Shown here: piece by piece, positions 8,239-16,501 of the stretch | How the letters are laid out: each line of letters begins with the position of its first letter | Position numbering within the stretch: the first letter of the stretch is position 1 | Assembly: GCA_943912265.1 (NCBI GenBank) | Contig: CALTTS010000001.1 | Span: 186,001 to 250,000 of the forward strand | Length of the DNA stretch: 64,000 nucleotides | Source of the DNA: an uncultured Xanthomonas sp. | Lineage (GTDB): Bacteria > Pseudomonadota > Gammaproteobacteria > Xanthomonadales > Xanthomonadaceae | Reading direction: 5' to 3' | The notes under the pieces: model-generated | Seen by the model: the letters and a program-made list of their open reading frames with translations, nothing else | Database searches by the model: none | What the model was told of the DNA's origin: nothing | Translations under genes and position numbers: made by a program

Positions 8239-9710
8239 GGGGAAATACCCTGTGGTCTGCCTTGCGGATGTACTCGCCAAAGCGCGCCGACTGGCCACCC
8301 AGCTCGAGCAGGCGCGCCAATGCCACGCAATAGTCGTAGGCGGCGCGCGCATGTTCGACCCGTGCGGCGCCCAAGCCGAGCCTGGCGTCCATGACATCGA
8401 GCGAGGTCGACTGCCCCTCGCGGAACGCCAGTTCCTGCAGGCGCAGGTTCTCACGCGCCTGCTCGATGCTGCTGTCGAGCAGCAGGAACTGCTGGCGTGC
8501 CGTTTCCAGCGCATTCCAGGCCTGTGCCACGCCGATCCTGATCTGGTTCTGCGCCTCGCGCAGTGCGGCCTGCGCCTGCTCCTGCTGCGCGCGCGCAGCA
8601 CTGATCTGGCGCGGGCGATCCCGCCCGGACAGGAAGGTGTACTTCAGGCCAATGCCGAAGGCCCAATCGGTGTCGGTCAGCAGCGCATCCTTGCGGTACA
8701 GGTCGTACTGGCCGAACAGGTACACCTGCGGTTTCAGTGACGCCTCCTGCACACGCACGCCTGCGCCCGCCTGGTCTTCAAGCGCCCGCAGCTGCGCCAG
8801 CTGCGGGTGCCGCTCAAGCGCGGCCCGGGTGAACGACTCCAGCGTGCCCGGCGATGTGCCGACCACGAACAGCGGCGTGATCGGCGTCACCGGCCCATCG
8901 CTGCGCAGCAGCAGCGCCAGGGCCTGGGCGGCGGCGTCGCGGTCGTTGAGCGCCTTCTGGTACTCGCGCTCGCTGGCGTCACGCGCGACGACCGCCTGCA
9001 ACACCTGCGCGCGCGTGGCGAAGCCTTCGCGTTCAAGCGATTCGGCATGGGCCAGGTGCTGCCGCATGCCGTCGCGCACCTCGCGGCGCACACTCAGCGC
9101 CTGCTCGGCCAGGACCTGGCCGAAGTAGGCCTGGACCAGTTGCGACGTCAGCTTCTGGGACTGCTGCGCCCGCTCCGCGTCCGCCCCACGCAGGGCGGCC
9201 GCGGCCGCCGCCTGCGCGGCCGGGATCTGCCCGCCCGTGTAACAGGGGCAGCACCGTGGTCAACACCGGACGCAATCGCCGGTCGCGCTCCTGGAACCGC
9301 AACGGGCTTTCGATGCCGAACGCCTCGGCCACTGGCGCCAGCGAACCCAGCGGCAAGCTCAGCGTCTTCTGGAACTCCAGGTAGCGCGCTTCGAGCGAAA
9401 TCTCCGGCAGCCGCAGGCGCGCGGTCGCATCGGACAGGTCCTGCCGGGCGCGCAGGTTGGCGTCCGCGGCAGCCAGCGCGTCGGAGACCCGTTCCAACCG
9501 CTCGCGCGCCTGATCGAAGCTGAGTGCGTCCGCATCCTGCGCGAGTGCCGAGGTGGCCGGTACAAGCAGGACCAGACCCAACGCCAGACCGAATGCCCGT
9601 CCGTGCGCGGCGCGGGATCGCCGACGGTATGCCCCACCCAGCCTGCCAGCCTTGCCTGTCGACACCTGCCACTCCATTGCACCGGCCGCCGCTATCTTGA
9701 TGCCAGTCAT
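8231..9710 (-). pseudogene. TolC-like outer-membrane factor, frameshifted
   Basis: A TolC-family outer-membrane efflux protein split by a one-base frameshift. The first frame gives a signal-like segment (GLALGLVLLVPATSALA), the usual DALSFDQARERLERVSDALAAADANL start and continues to TTVLPLL. The second frame resumes with GGQIPAAQ-type residues and continues to the stop at 8231. On the coding strand CTGTTACACGGG would become CTGTACACGGG (Leu-Tyr-Thr-Gly), the family's expected sequence, if one T opposite 9242-9243 were removed. The start at 9710 overlaps the RND remnant stop as ATGA. It may be a real inactivating mutation or a sequencing error. Confidence 0.82.
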
Positions 9711-9979
9711 GGTGGCGCCGCAACTTCACTGGCATCTGCGGCCTTCCGCCGCAACTTCCCGAGCACCCGCTCCTCCAGATCATCCACCAGCGTATACGCC
9801 GCCGGCACCACCACAAGGCTCAACACCGTCGAGGTGATCAACCCACCGATCACCGCCACCGCCATCTCCAGTTCCCAGATGTAGGCCTTGGTGCAGCCGA
9901 CCGCGTCGGCGACTTGCTGCAAGGTCAATTTCTTCGCCTCGCGGAATCGCCGCAGGCGAGATCCAAACGCGGAAGCCAT
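9707..9979 (-). pseudogene. chimera: XRE N-terminus fused to RND pump C-terminus
   Basis: A 90-codon open frame made by recombination. Codons 1-39 are identical to the start of the XRE repressor gene at 4234. Codons 40-90 are the C-terminal end of an AcrB/HAE1-type RND efflux pump, with last transmembrane segment GGLITSTVLSLVVVPAAYT and a short cytosolic tail. The join is at 9862/9863, exactly at an ATG common to both parents, and is in frame. The helix-turn-helix is nearly complete but the pump is lost. The stop overlaps the TolC-like gene start as ATGA, so transcription from the XRE promoter could now drive the efflux operon. Confidence 0.88.
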
Positions 9980-10167
9980 GGCGATGCCCCGTCTCGAATC
10001 GACTGTCAGTGTAGAAAACCAGACCGCAAGTATAGCCACGAGATACCAAAAAGCGCCAGACGTGCCACGATGATTGACAGGCGGAATGGGGCGGGACACA
10101 ATCGCGCTGTATCTCGCTGCTTTACGCTGGTGAGAGCCCTGTTCGGTAACCCCGTCGCCGGCCCGCG
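9863..10167. repeat. direct repeat, right copy
   Basis: Second copy of the roughly 305-bp repeat at 4118-4422, identical over 9863-10125 and 10141-10167 with five mismatches in the 15 bp between. On its left the sequence switches to the RND pump remnant. On its right it runs without interruption into the leader of the 417-aa element gene, so this copy keeps the original right-hand context while the left copy keeps the original left-hand context (XRE/ImmA). Confidence 0.95.
10074..10102 (+). promoter_or_regulatory. sigma70-type promoter for the element's rightward genes
   Basis: TTGACA (10074-10079), a 17-bp spacer and CACAAT (10097-10102), about 120 bp upstream of the 417-aa gene. Divergent placement from the XRE start suggests that XRE binds here, but no clear operator repeat was identified. 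Confidence 0.62.
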
Positions 10168-10221
10168 AACCCGCCCCTCGGTCCGCAGCCCTCGACACCT
10201 CTTGCGGAAAGGACCGAGAAG

Positions 10222-11475
10222 ATGAAGAAGACCTTCGTCGACGTGCTGCTCGAACTGCCGGTGGACGCGACCCTCAGCACGTTCCTGGCCTCGCACGGCC
10301 TGCCCGTGGCCGACGATTTCGACTGGGAGGACACGCCGCGCACCTCACAGGCGCTGGTGGAGGCCGTTCGCGCCTGGCCGGACGTCGCCGCCCGCGACCG
10401 TCTGATCGGCAACCTCATGGCCAGCGTCCAGTTGGCCGACCCGGCCGGCAAGCAGGCGATGTTCCAGGCCGCCGCCGGGGACGGCGCCGCGCTGCTGGGC
10501 CTGGTGGGATGCCGGAGCGACGCCCACCGCTCCTTCTGGCTGTATGCCAACCACCCGGCGCTGTTCGAGCGGGCCTGCGAGTTCGACTACCTGGAGCGCC
10601 ACGGGTCGCAGGCCCAGCAGCACGACCTCGGCGTGAAGCGCCGGCCGAACACCTCGGATGCCGCGCTGGCCACGCTGCGCCAGGCCATCTCGGCCTTCTA
10701 CCAGCGCGAACTGCAGTGCGGCGACGGCAGCGTGGCTTACCTGGTGGAACGCCGCCCCGGCGTGTTCCTGCTGACGGTCCACGTCAAGGACCTGGCCATG
10801 CTGCGCCTGGAGTTCGAGGGCGCCCATCTCACCCGTCGCGTCGGCAACCCGAACATCCACATGGTGCTGGAGTATGCGGCGGCCACCGGGGTCGTTCGCA
10901 CCCTCGTGCGCGGTGGCGCCAAGTACCACCAGATGCTCGTGGACGCCTTCGCCGAGCACCTGTTGGGCGTCAAGGTGGACGCGCACCGCATCAAGCCGCC
11001 GACGCTGGACCTGTCGGTCTTGCGCCTCGGCTTCGATGTGCCGCAGGCCGTGGCGGACGGCTTCGTGGCGCTGCAGGTCAAGTCCATCTCGATGTTGAGC
11101 CCGAGCACGGCACTGAAGCTCGATTGCACGGCGATGGCCTCCAGCGAGCAGCGCTGCGTCACCGAACTGCTGCGCGAGGAGTTCCCTGGTGAGGACCCGC
11201 TGGCCCGCGGCTGGTTGATCACGGCGGCACGCATCAACCTGTACTACCCGCCCGAGGCCGGAAAGGCTCGTTCCAAGGTCGTCACGGTCGAGCTGACGCG
11301 TCGCGGACGGCTGAACCTGCACAAGTTCGATGCCGCGTTGCAGGCGCAGTTGGAGGGCTACCTGGTCTCGCTGGGCATCTTGCAGCCCGGCCAGACGCTG
11401 AACGCCCAGGAAGCGCCGCCGGAAGCGGACACGGCCAGCCCGCAGCCGCTTCCCTCCACGATCGACGAGGGTTGA
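10222..11475 (+). CDS. uncharacterised integrative-element protein (417 aa)
   Basis: A 417-residue soluble protein preceded by an AAGGA ribosome-binding site. It has no signal peptide or membrane segment, and I recognise no catalytic motif. It starts MKKTFVDVLLELPVDATLS, has a mixed alpha/beta body and a disordered Ala/Pro/Ser-rich tail (last 25 residues or so). It is the first gene of a rightward two-gene operon driven by the promoter opposite the XRE/ImmA pair. The layout suggests an element function such as replication, transfer or regulation under repressor control, which is inference only. Confidence 0.7.
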   Translation: MKKTFVDVLLELPVDATLSTFLASHGLPVADDFDWEDTPRTSQALVEAVRAWPDVAARDRLIGNLMASVQLADPAGKQAMFQAAAGDGAALLGLVGCRSDAHRSFWLYANHPALFERACEFDYLERHGSQAQQHDLGVKRRPNTSDAALATLRQAISAFYQRELQCGDGSVAYLVERRPGVFLLTVHVKDLAMLRLEFEGAHLTRRVGNPNIHMVLEYAAATGVVRTLVRGGAKYHQMLVDAFAEHLLGVKVDAHRIKPPTLDLSVLRLGFDVPQAVADGFVALQVKSISMLSPSTALKLDCTAMASSEQRCVTELLREEFPGEDPLARGWLITAARINLYYPPEAGKARSKVVTVELTRRGRLNLHKFDAALQAQLEGYLVSLGILQPGQTLNAQEAPPEADTASPQPLPSTIDEG

Positions 11476-11478
11476 TCG

Positions 11479-12444
11479 GTGGCCACGCACGACGCCTGGG
11501 CCTTGGTGTGCCGCTTGTTCGCGGGCGGCACGCCCGTCCTTCGAGCCGCGCTCTCGCCCCGCGAGGTCGCCGCCTTGCCGGCCCTCGGGCAGGCGGTGAA
11601 GCCCACGGCCCTGGACCAGCGATTCGTGCTGTGCCCCTACTGTCACCAGCACCGGGCGCAGGTCTGGGGCGACGGGCAGCGGGGGCGTACCTGCCTTTGC
11701 CCCGAGTGCGGGCCGGTGGCCGTCGCGGCCGACGACGCGGTCGCGTTGAGGTTGGACGAGGACTGGCTGCGCCGAAAGCTGCGGCTGGCGCTTTCGATCG
11801 AGAGCCGCGACGGCATCGACGCCCTCGGCGATGGCGTGTGGCGCCTTGGCGATTCCCGGTGCTCGCCAGTCCTGCTGGCGCGCGATCTGATCCGGCTATG
11901 GCGCGAGCCGGCCCTGCTGGACCGGGTGCGGGTCGCAGGCGGGCCGATCCGCGTCATCACGCCGAAGCCGCGCGAGACGCGCGGGGCGCCCTTCGGCCCG
12001 GGCGTGGAGTGGTTGGCTCTGGAGGATCGCTTCGCCTTCTACGGAGGCGGCATCTCGTTCATCGCCCCGACGGGAGAGCCGCCGGCAGCACAGGCCAGCG
12101 ATCCAAGGACGCCGGTGAAGGGGCCTTTCTCGGCGGATTTCCGCTGGGTCACGCTGCCCGAGGGGCCGCACGGCCCGATCCGGCTGACCGAGGCTCAGGC
12201 CGCGGTGTTCGACGCGCTGTGGTCGTTCAAGGGCGAGCCCCGCACCGCCGAACAGGTCATGCGGCGTGCCGGGCTCGACAGCGCCAAGCCCATCGACGTG
12301 TTCAAGGTCAAGACGCGCGACAAGGGCAAGCCGGAAGCCGAAGGGCCACTCGTTGCATACCGGGCCCTCGTCCAGGTCGTGCAGGGGCGCCCGGGGCTGT
12401 ACTCGATGCCCTGTGCTGCAGCATTGAGCCCCGTGCAGGCTTGA
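11479..12444 (+). CDS. uncharacterised zinc-ribbon element protein (321 aa)
   Basis: A 321-residue protein starting with GTG three bases after the previous stop. It has a four-cysteine zinc-ribbon-like site near residues 54-77 (CPYCHQHRAQVW, then CLCPECGPV) and a C-terminal region resembling a winged helix (LTEAQAAVFDALWSFKG, then RTAEQVMRRAGLDS). This arrangement suggests DNA or RNA binding. It is co-transcribed with the 417-aa gene. I do not recognise a named family. It is the last element gene before the tRNA. Confidence 0.7.
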   Translation: MATHDAWALVCRLFAGGTPVLRAALSPREVAALPALGQAVKPTALDQRFVLCPYCHQHRAQVWGDGQRGRTCLCPECGPVAVAADDAVALRLDEDWLRRKLRLALSIESRDGIDALGDGVWRLGDSRCSPVLLARDLIRLWREPALLDRVRVAGGPIRVITPKPRETRGAPFGPGVEWLALEDRFAFYGGGISFIAPTGEPPAAQASDPRTPVKGPFSADFRWVTLPEGPHGPIRLTEAQAAVFDALWSFKGEPRTAEQVMRRAGLDSAKPIDVFKVKTRDKGKPEAEGPLVAYRALVQVVQGRPGLYSMPCAAALSPVQA

Positions 12445-12674
12445 TGCCTTGCTCATCCAAGCACGATGGACAACCGATGGCAGTGACGCACGTGCAAGTC
12501 ACTGGGCCACAAGGCCATTTGCGTGCGCTTCCGCAAAGAAGTTGGCGCGGATTTCGAGAGAAAAGAGGGCGAAAGAGAGTCGAACCGGGTGGGCCCTTCG
12601 CGACCTGGCGACGAAGGGCAGCACACGCAGAACGGGTCGCCGCCCCGCGTTGTTTCGCGGAACCTGAAAACGAA

Positions 12675-12702
12675 AACGCCCAACCGGAGCCGGTTGGGCG
12701 TT
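12675..12702 (-). terminator. Rho-independent terminator of tRNA-Phe
   Basis: Near-perfect inverted repeat AACGCCCAACCGG (12675-12687) and CCGGTTGGGCGTT (12690-12702). On the minus strand it is followed by T-rich sequence. It lies just downstream of the tRNA 3' end. The 264 bp from 12445 to 12708 hold nothing else I can support. Confidence 0.85.
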
Positions 12703-12708
12703 GAATGG

Positions 12709-12784
12709 TGGTGGCCGGGGACGGAATCGAACCGCCGACACGGGGATTTTCAATCCCCTGCTCTACCAACTGAGCTACCCGGCC
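12709..12784 (-). tRNA. tRNA-Phe (anticodon GAA)
   Basis: A 76-nt cloverleaf read on the minus strand. The acceptor stem is GGCCGGG with CCCGGCC, the D arm has GCTCAGTTGGTAGAGC, the anticodon stem-loop is GGGGATTGAAAATCCCC (anticodon GAA), the T arm has GGTTCGATTCC, and the 3' CCA is encoded. It borders the mobile region, and tRNA 3' ends are common integration targets, but no duplicated 3' end was found here. Confidence 0.97.
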
Positions 12785-12953
12785 GGGATGTTGCCGCAAC
12801 GCGGCCGAGCCGGTGCGAGGGCCGGCATGATACGGATTCATCGGCAGGAGAGCAAGCATGCCGATGGCTGAACCGCGTGCGCCGCCGGCCGCGCGCATGC
12901 GGAGCGGCGCGGCATCATGCCAGGCACACTTCGGATCGACAGGGAGACGCACG

Positions 12954-13433
12954 ATGAAGCGCATTGCGACGATGTTGCTGGCGACGGCGCTGCTGGCCGG
13001 CTGCGCCACCACCGGCCGGCTCGGCGATGCCGAACGCCTGCAGCTGTACCGGGCGCACGCCGGCGCGCCGGTCAGGGATTTCCATTACTTCACCAGCTTC
13101 AACGGCTGGACCGCCCTGGGCGACAGCGCGCTGGCGGTGTGGACCCGGCCCAGCCAGGCCTACCTGCTCACGCTCGACGGCCCGTGCCTGGACCTGGAGT
13201 TCGCCCCCGCGATCGGGGTGACCAACATGACCGGCGTGGTGTCGGCGCGCTTCGACCGGGTGCTGGTGTACGGCGGCAGCCGGATCGGCCGGGTGCCCTG
13301 CCGGATCGCCGAGATCCGCCCGCTCGACGTGAAGGCGCTGAAGGTGGCGGAGAAGGAGCTGCGCGAGGCCAAGGCGGTGGAGCGTGCCGAGGCCGAAGCG
13401 CAGGACGCGGCGCCGGCCAAACCCGCCGAGTGA
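12954..13433 (+). CDS. DUF6491 family lipoprotein
   Basis: A 159-residue lipoprotein. The signal peptide ends in a lipobox (LLAGC, Cys about 16) and is preceded by basic residues, so it should be lipid-anchored in the envelope. The mature domain contains DFHYFTSFNGWTALGDSALAV and YLLTLDGPCLDLEF, which I recognise as the DUF6491 pattern common in this order, and ends in a charged Ala/Glu-rich helix. Function is unknown. The ATG at 12954 is preceded by GGGAGA at a suitable distance. Confidence 0.82.
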   Translation: MKRIATMLLATALLAGCATTGRLGDAERLQLYRAHAGAPVRDFHYFTSFNGWTALGDSALAVWTRPSQAYLLTLDGPCLDLEFAPAIGVTNMTGVVSARFDRVLVYGGSRIGRVPCRIAEIRPLDVKALKVAEKELREAKAVERAEAEAQDAAPAKPAE

Positions 13434-13482
13434 ACGGTGCGGCTGAGGGCGCGCCGAGCGGCGCGCGGAGTGGCTGGTGGCG

Positions 13483-13761
13483 TCAGTCGGCGGAGCCGGG
13501 GGCGACGTAGCCTTCCGGCTTCGCCGCGTCGCGCTCGAACAGGAACTTGACCATCTCGCCTTCGAGGAAGGCGCGGTGCTGCGGGTCGCGCGGGGACAGC
13601 CGGTTCTCGTTGATCAGCATGGTCTGGTGGGCCAGCCATGCGGCCCAGGCCGTCTTGCCGATGTGGGCGAACACGCGCTGGCCCAGCTCGCCGGGATACG
13701 GCACGAAGTCCAGTCCTTCGGCATCGCGTTGTTCGTACTGGCAGAAGACGGTGCGTGGCAT
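13483..13761 (-). CDS. yggX: YggX-type Fe(2+)-trafficking / oxidative-damage protection protein
   Basis: A 92-residue YggX protein. It is small and cytosolic and protects iron-sulphur clusters from oxidative damage. The family signature is clear: RTVFCQYEQRDAEGLDF with the conserved cysteine at residue 7, PYPGELGQRVF, and WLAHQTMLINENRLSPRDP. Length is normal. It lies five bases after the end of mutY on the same strand; yggX next to mutY is a widespread gammaproteobacterial pair, and MutY itself carries a 4Fe-4S cluster. Confidence 0.96.
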   Translation of the reverse strand: MPRTVFCQYEQRDAEGLDFVPYPGELGQRVFAHIGKTAWAAWLAHQTMLINENRLSPRDPQHRAFLEGEMVKFLFERDAAKPEGYVAPGSAD

Positions 13762-13766
13762 GCGGT

Positions 13767-14840
13767 TCAACCTTGCGGGTATCGGTTTTGCAGGAGGGTG
13801 CGAATGGGCGCGGGCAGGCCGAGGGCGGCAAGGTCGCCGCGCGCCACCCAGCGCAGGTCGCCATTGTCGCGTACCGCATCGCTCAGGGCGACCTTGCGCA
13901 GGCGCAGCGGGCGCAGGTGCAGGCGGTAGTGGCTGAAGGTGTGGACGATGACCGGCAATTCCTCGGCCGCGTCGTAGTCGCCATCGATGCCGGCCTCGAA
14001 CCAGGCGCGCATCGCCGCGTCGGTGTCGGCCTGCGGCAGCGTCCACAGCGAGGCCCAGATGCCGGTCGGCGGGCGCCGCTGCAGCAGCACCGCGCCGGCG
14101 GCGTTTTCCAGCAGCAGCGCGGTGGCCTCGCGTTCGGGCAGCGGCTTGCCGGGCCTGGGCGTGGGCAGGGCATCCACCAATCCTTCGCGCAGCGCCGTGC
14201 AATCGCCTTGCAGCGGGCACAGCGCGCAGGCCGGTTTCGCGCGGGTGCACAGGGTAGCGCCGAAATCCATCTGCGCCTGCGTGTAGTCGGGCATGCGGCC
14301 GTCGGGCACCTCGGCCACGTGCGCCGCGGCCAGCGCCCACAGCGGCTTCTCCACCGCGGGCTGGCCGGGCCAGCCGGCGATGCCGTGGAAGCGCGTCAGC
14401 ACGCGCTTGACGTTGCCGTCGAGGATGGGCGCGCGTTCGCCCCAGGCCTGCGACAGGATCGCCCCGGCCGTGCTGCGGCCGATGCCGGGCAGGGCGATCA
14501 AGGCATCGAGGTCGCGCGGCAGTTCGCCGCCGTGCTGCGCCATGCACAGGCGCGCGGCGGCCTGCAGGTTGCGCGCGCGGGCGTAATAGCCCAGCCCGGC
14601 CCAGTGCGCCATCAGCGCGTCGGTAGAGGCTGAGGCCAGCGCGGCCACGTCCGGGAACGCGGCGACGAAGCGCTCGAAGTACGGAATGACCGTGCGCACC
14701 TGGGTCTGCTGCAGCATGATTTCGCTCAGCCACACCCGGTACGGCGTGCGCGGGTGCTGCCACGGCAGGTCGTGGCGGCCGTGGCGCTCGAACCAGTCGA
14801 GCAGGCGGCTGGCAAAGGTGTCTTCGATGACGTCAGCCAT
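13767..14840 (-). CDS. mutY: A/G-specific adenine DNA glycosylase
   Basis: A 357-residue MutY, which removes adenine mispaired with 8-oxoguanine. The HhH-GPD domain carries the catalytic Glu in EIMLQQTQV, the helix-hairpin-helix LPGIGRSTAGAI and the catalytic Asp in ILDGNVKR. The 4Fe-4S loop (CTRAKPACALCPLQGDC) follows near residue 193, and a C-terminal NUDIX-like domain (LLQRRPPTGIWASLW) recognises 8-oxoG. I use the ATG at 14840; a TTG one codon earlier is possible. It forms an operon with yggX. Confidence 0.97.
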   Translation of the reverse strand: MADVIEDTFASRLLDWFERHGRHDLPWQHPRTPYRVWLSEIMLQQTQVRTVIPYFERFVAAFPDVAALASASTDALMAHWAGLGYYARARNLQAAARLCMAQHGGELPRDLDALIALPGIGRSTAGAILSQAWGERAPILDGNVKRVLTRFHGIAGWPGQPAVEKPLWALAAAHVAEVPDGRMPDYTQAQMDFGATLCTRAKPACALCPLQGDCTALREGLVDALPTPRPGKPLPEREATALLLENAAGAVLLQRRPPTGIWASLWTLPQADTDAAMRAWFEAGIDGDYDAAEELPVIVHTFSHYRLHLRPLRLRKVALSDAVRDNGDLRWVARGDLAALGLPAPIRTLLQNRYPQG

Positions 14841-14970
14841 CAAGCCCCACGGCCAGTGCCGCGCCCCTGCCCGGATCGATGGGTTGCCGGTTCACGAAGG
14901 CAGCGCATGCAAGCGGGGCCGCAAGGATGTCGGGGCAACGCGTTTTCATGGCATCGGCATGGTCGATGGC

Positions 14971-15171
14971 TCACGACGGAACTTGCCCATGCCCGACAGA
15001 AGCCGGGCCATACCCGCCCAGGGGGGCGTCGGGGCCGGGCATGCAGTCGATCCATGCATTCAAGTCCCGGCCGTGGAAATCGAGGAAACCGAATGCAGGG
15101 GGAAAGATCGTGCGGAACGCATCACGATCGATGACGGAGCGATCGTCGATCTGGAGGATGGCTTGAGGCAT
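14971..15171 (-). pseudogene. truncated barstar-family protein
   Basis: A 66-codon frame whose first 45 or so residues look like a barstar-type ribonuclease inhibitor: the domain start DRDAFRTIFPPAFGF followed by FHGRDLNAWIDCM, matching the family's F-G-N-L-DA-WDC region. After DCM the sequence stops resembling the family and ends early, whereas barstar proteins are usually 90-130 residues. No frame continues the domain convincingly. It is probably a decayed gene. The 337-bp interval 14841-15177 contains nothing else I can support. Confidence 0.5.
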
Positions 15172-15174
15172 GGG

Positions 15175-16332
15175 CTAGGCGCCCAGCGCCTCGGGCAGCA
15201 GCGCATCGACGAAGGCTTCCGCGTCGAACACGCGCAGGTCTTCCGGGCGCTCGCCGATGCCGGCGAAACGGATCGGGATGCCGAACTCGCGGGCGAGCGC
15301 GAACACCACGCCGCCCTTGGCGGTGCCGTCCAGCTTGGTCACCACCAGCCCGGTCACGCCGACCGCGGCGTTGAACTGGCGCAGCTGCGAGATCGCGTTC
15401 TGGCCGGTGGTGCCGTCGATCACCATCAGCACCTCGTGCGGCGCGGACGCATCGAGCTTGCCGAGCACGCGGCGGATCTTGCCCAGTTCGTTCATCAACC
15501 CGGCCTGGGTGTGAAGGCGGCCGGCGGTGTCGGCGATCAGCACCTCGGTGCCGCGCGCCCGCGCCGACTGCAGCGCGTCGAAGGCGACCGCGGCCGCGTC
15601 CGAATCCTGGCCCTGCGCCACCACCGGCACGCCGTTGCGTTCGCCCCAGGCCTGCAGCTGGGCCACGGCGGCGGCGCGGAAGGTGTCGCCGGCGGCCAGC
15701 ATCAGGCTGCGGCCCTCGTCCCTGAAGCGGCGCGCGAGCTTGCCGATGGTGGTGGTCTTGCCGACGCCGTTGACGCCGACGGTGAGGATCACGAAGGGCC
15801 TGGCGTCGGCCGCGACGACCAGCGGCCTGGCCACCGGCTGCAGCATGCCGATCAGTTCGATGCGCAAAGCGGCGAGCAGGGCGCCCGCGTCGGCGAATTC
15901 GCGCGCCTTCATGCGCTTGCGCAGGTCTTCCACCAGCACGGTGGTGGCGGCGACGCCGACGTCGGCGGTGATCAGCGCGGTCTCGACCTCGTCGAGCAGG
16001 TCGTCGTCCAGGCGCGGGTTGCCGGAGAACAGGCCGCCGAACGCGCGGGCGAAGCTGCTGTTGCGCAGGCGCTCGCGCCAGCCGGACTTGCCGGCGGCGG
16101 CCGGTGCCGGCTCGGCCGGGGCGGCGGTTTCGGCGGCGGCCGCGACGGGCGCCGCGGTCGCTTCGGGCACGGGTGGCAGGCCCGCATCGGCGATGGCGGC
16201 CGGCGCGTCGGGCTGCGCCGGCGGGAGGTCCGCGGCCGGCGGCGGAGCGGGCGTGCCGGGCGCCGGCGTCGGGTTGGGCGAAGCCGCCGGCGTGGCCGGG
16301 TCGGGCTTCTTCTTGCGGAAAAAACCGAGCAT
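15175..16332 (-). CDS. ftsY: signal recognition particle receptor FtsY
   Basis: A 385-residue SRP receptor GTPase that docks ribosome-SRP complexes at the inner membrane for co-translational insertion. It starts MLGFFRKKKPDP, a membrane-binding amphipathic N-terminus, followed by an Ala/Pro-rich linker (about 10-85). The NG domain carries GVNGVGKTTTIGKLA (G1), AGDTFRAAA, DTAGRLHT (G3), TKLDGTAKGG (G4) and the closing FAGIGERPEDLRVF. The acidic linker region of E. coli FtsY is replaced by a shorter neutral one. The stop is four bases from the barstar-like frame. Confidence 0.97.
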   Translation of the reverse strand: MLGFFRKKKPDPATPAASPNPTPAPGTPAPPPAADLPPAQPDAPAAIADAGLPPVPEATAAPVAAAAETAAPAEPAPAAAGKSGWRERLRNSSFARAFGGLFSGNPRLDDDLLDEVETALITADVGVAATTVLVEDLRKRMKAREFADAGALLAALRIELIGMLQPVARPLVVAADARPFVILTVGVNGVGKTTTIGKLARRFRDEGRSLMLAAGDTFRAAAVAQLQAWGERNGVPVVAQGQDSDAAAVAFDALQSARARGTEVLIADTAGRLHTQAGLMNELGKIRRVLGKLDASAPHEVLMVIDGTTGQNAISQLRQFNAAVGVTGLVVTKLDGTAKGGVVFALAREFGIPIRFAGIGERPEDLRVFDAEAFVDALLPEALGA

Positions 16333-16501
16333 GGGATGCGTGCGGGTCGAATCGGTGCGCAATGCTAGCATCGCCCGGCCGCCGCCCCGGTTCAGCTGCG
16401 GGGCCCGCCGGGCGCGCGCGCGGCCTGCGTGCTGAAGTTCCGCCGCCGGCGGCCGATACCGTATTGCCATGCACGGGCATGGCGCGCAAGGAGGTATCCG
16501 C

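Noticed and set aside
12560..12600. tRNA-like GGTTCGACTC segment (minus strand) near the element end as an attachment-site remnant
   Set aside because: The flanking bases do not form a T stem or acceptor end and do not match the adjacent tRNA-Phe.
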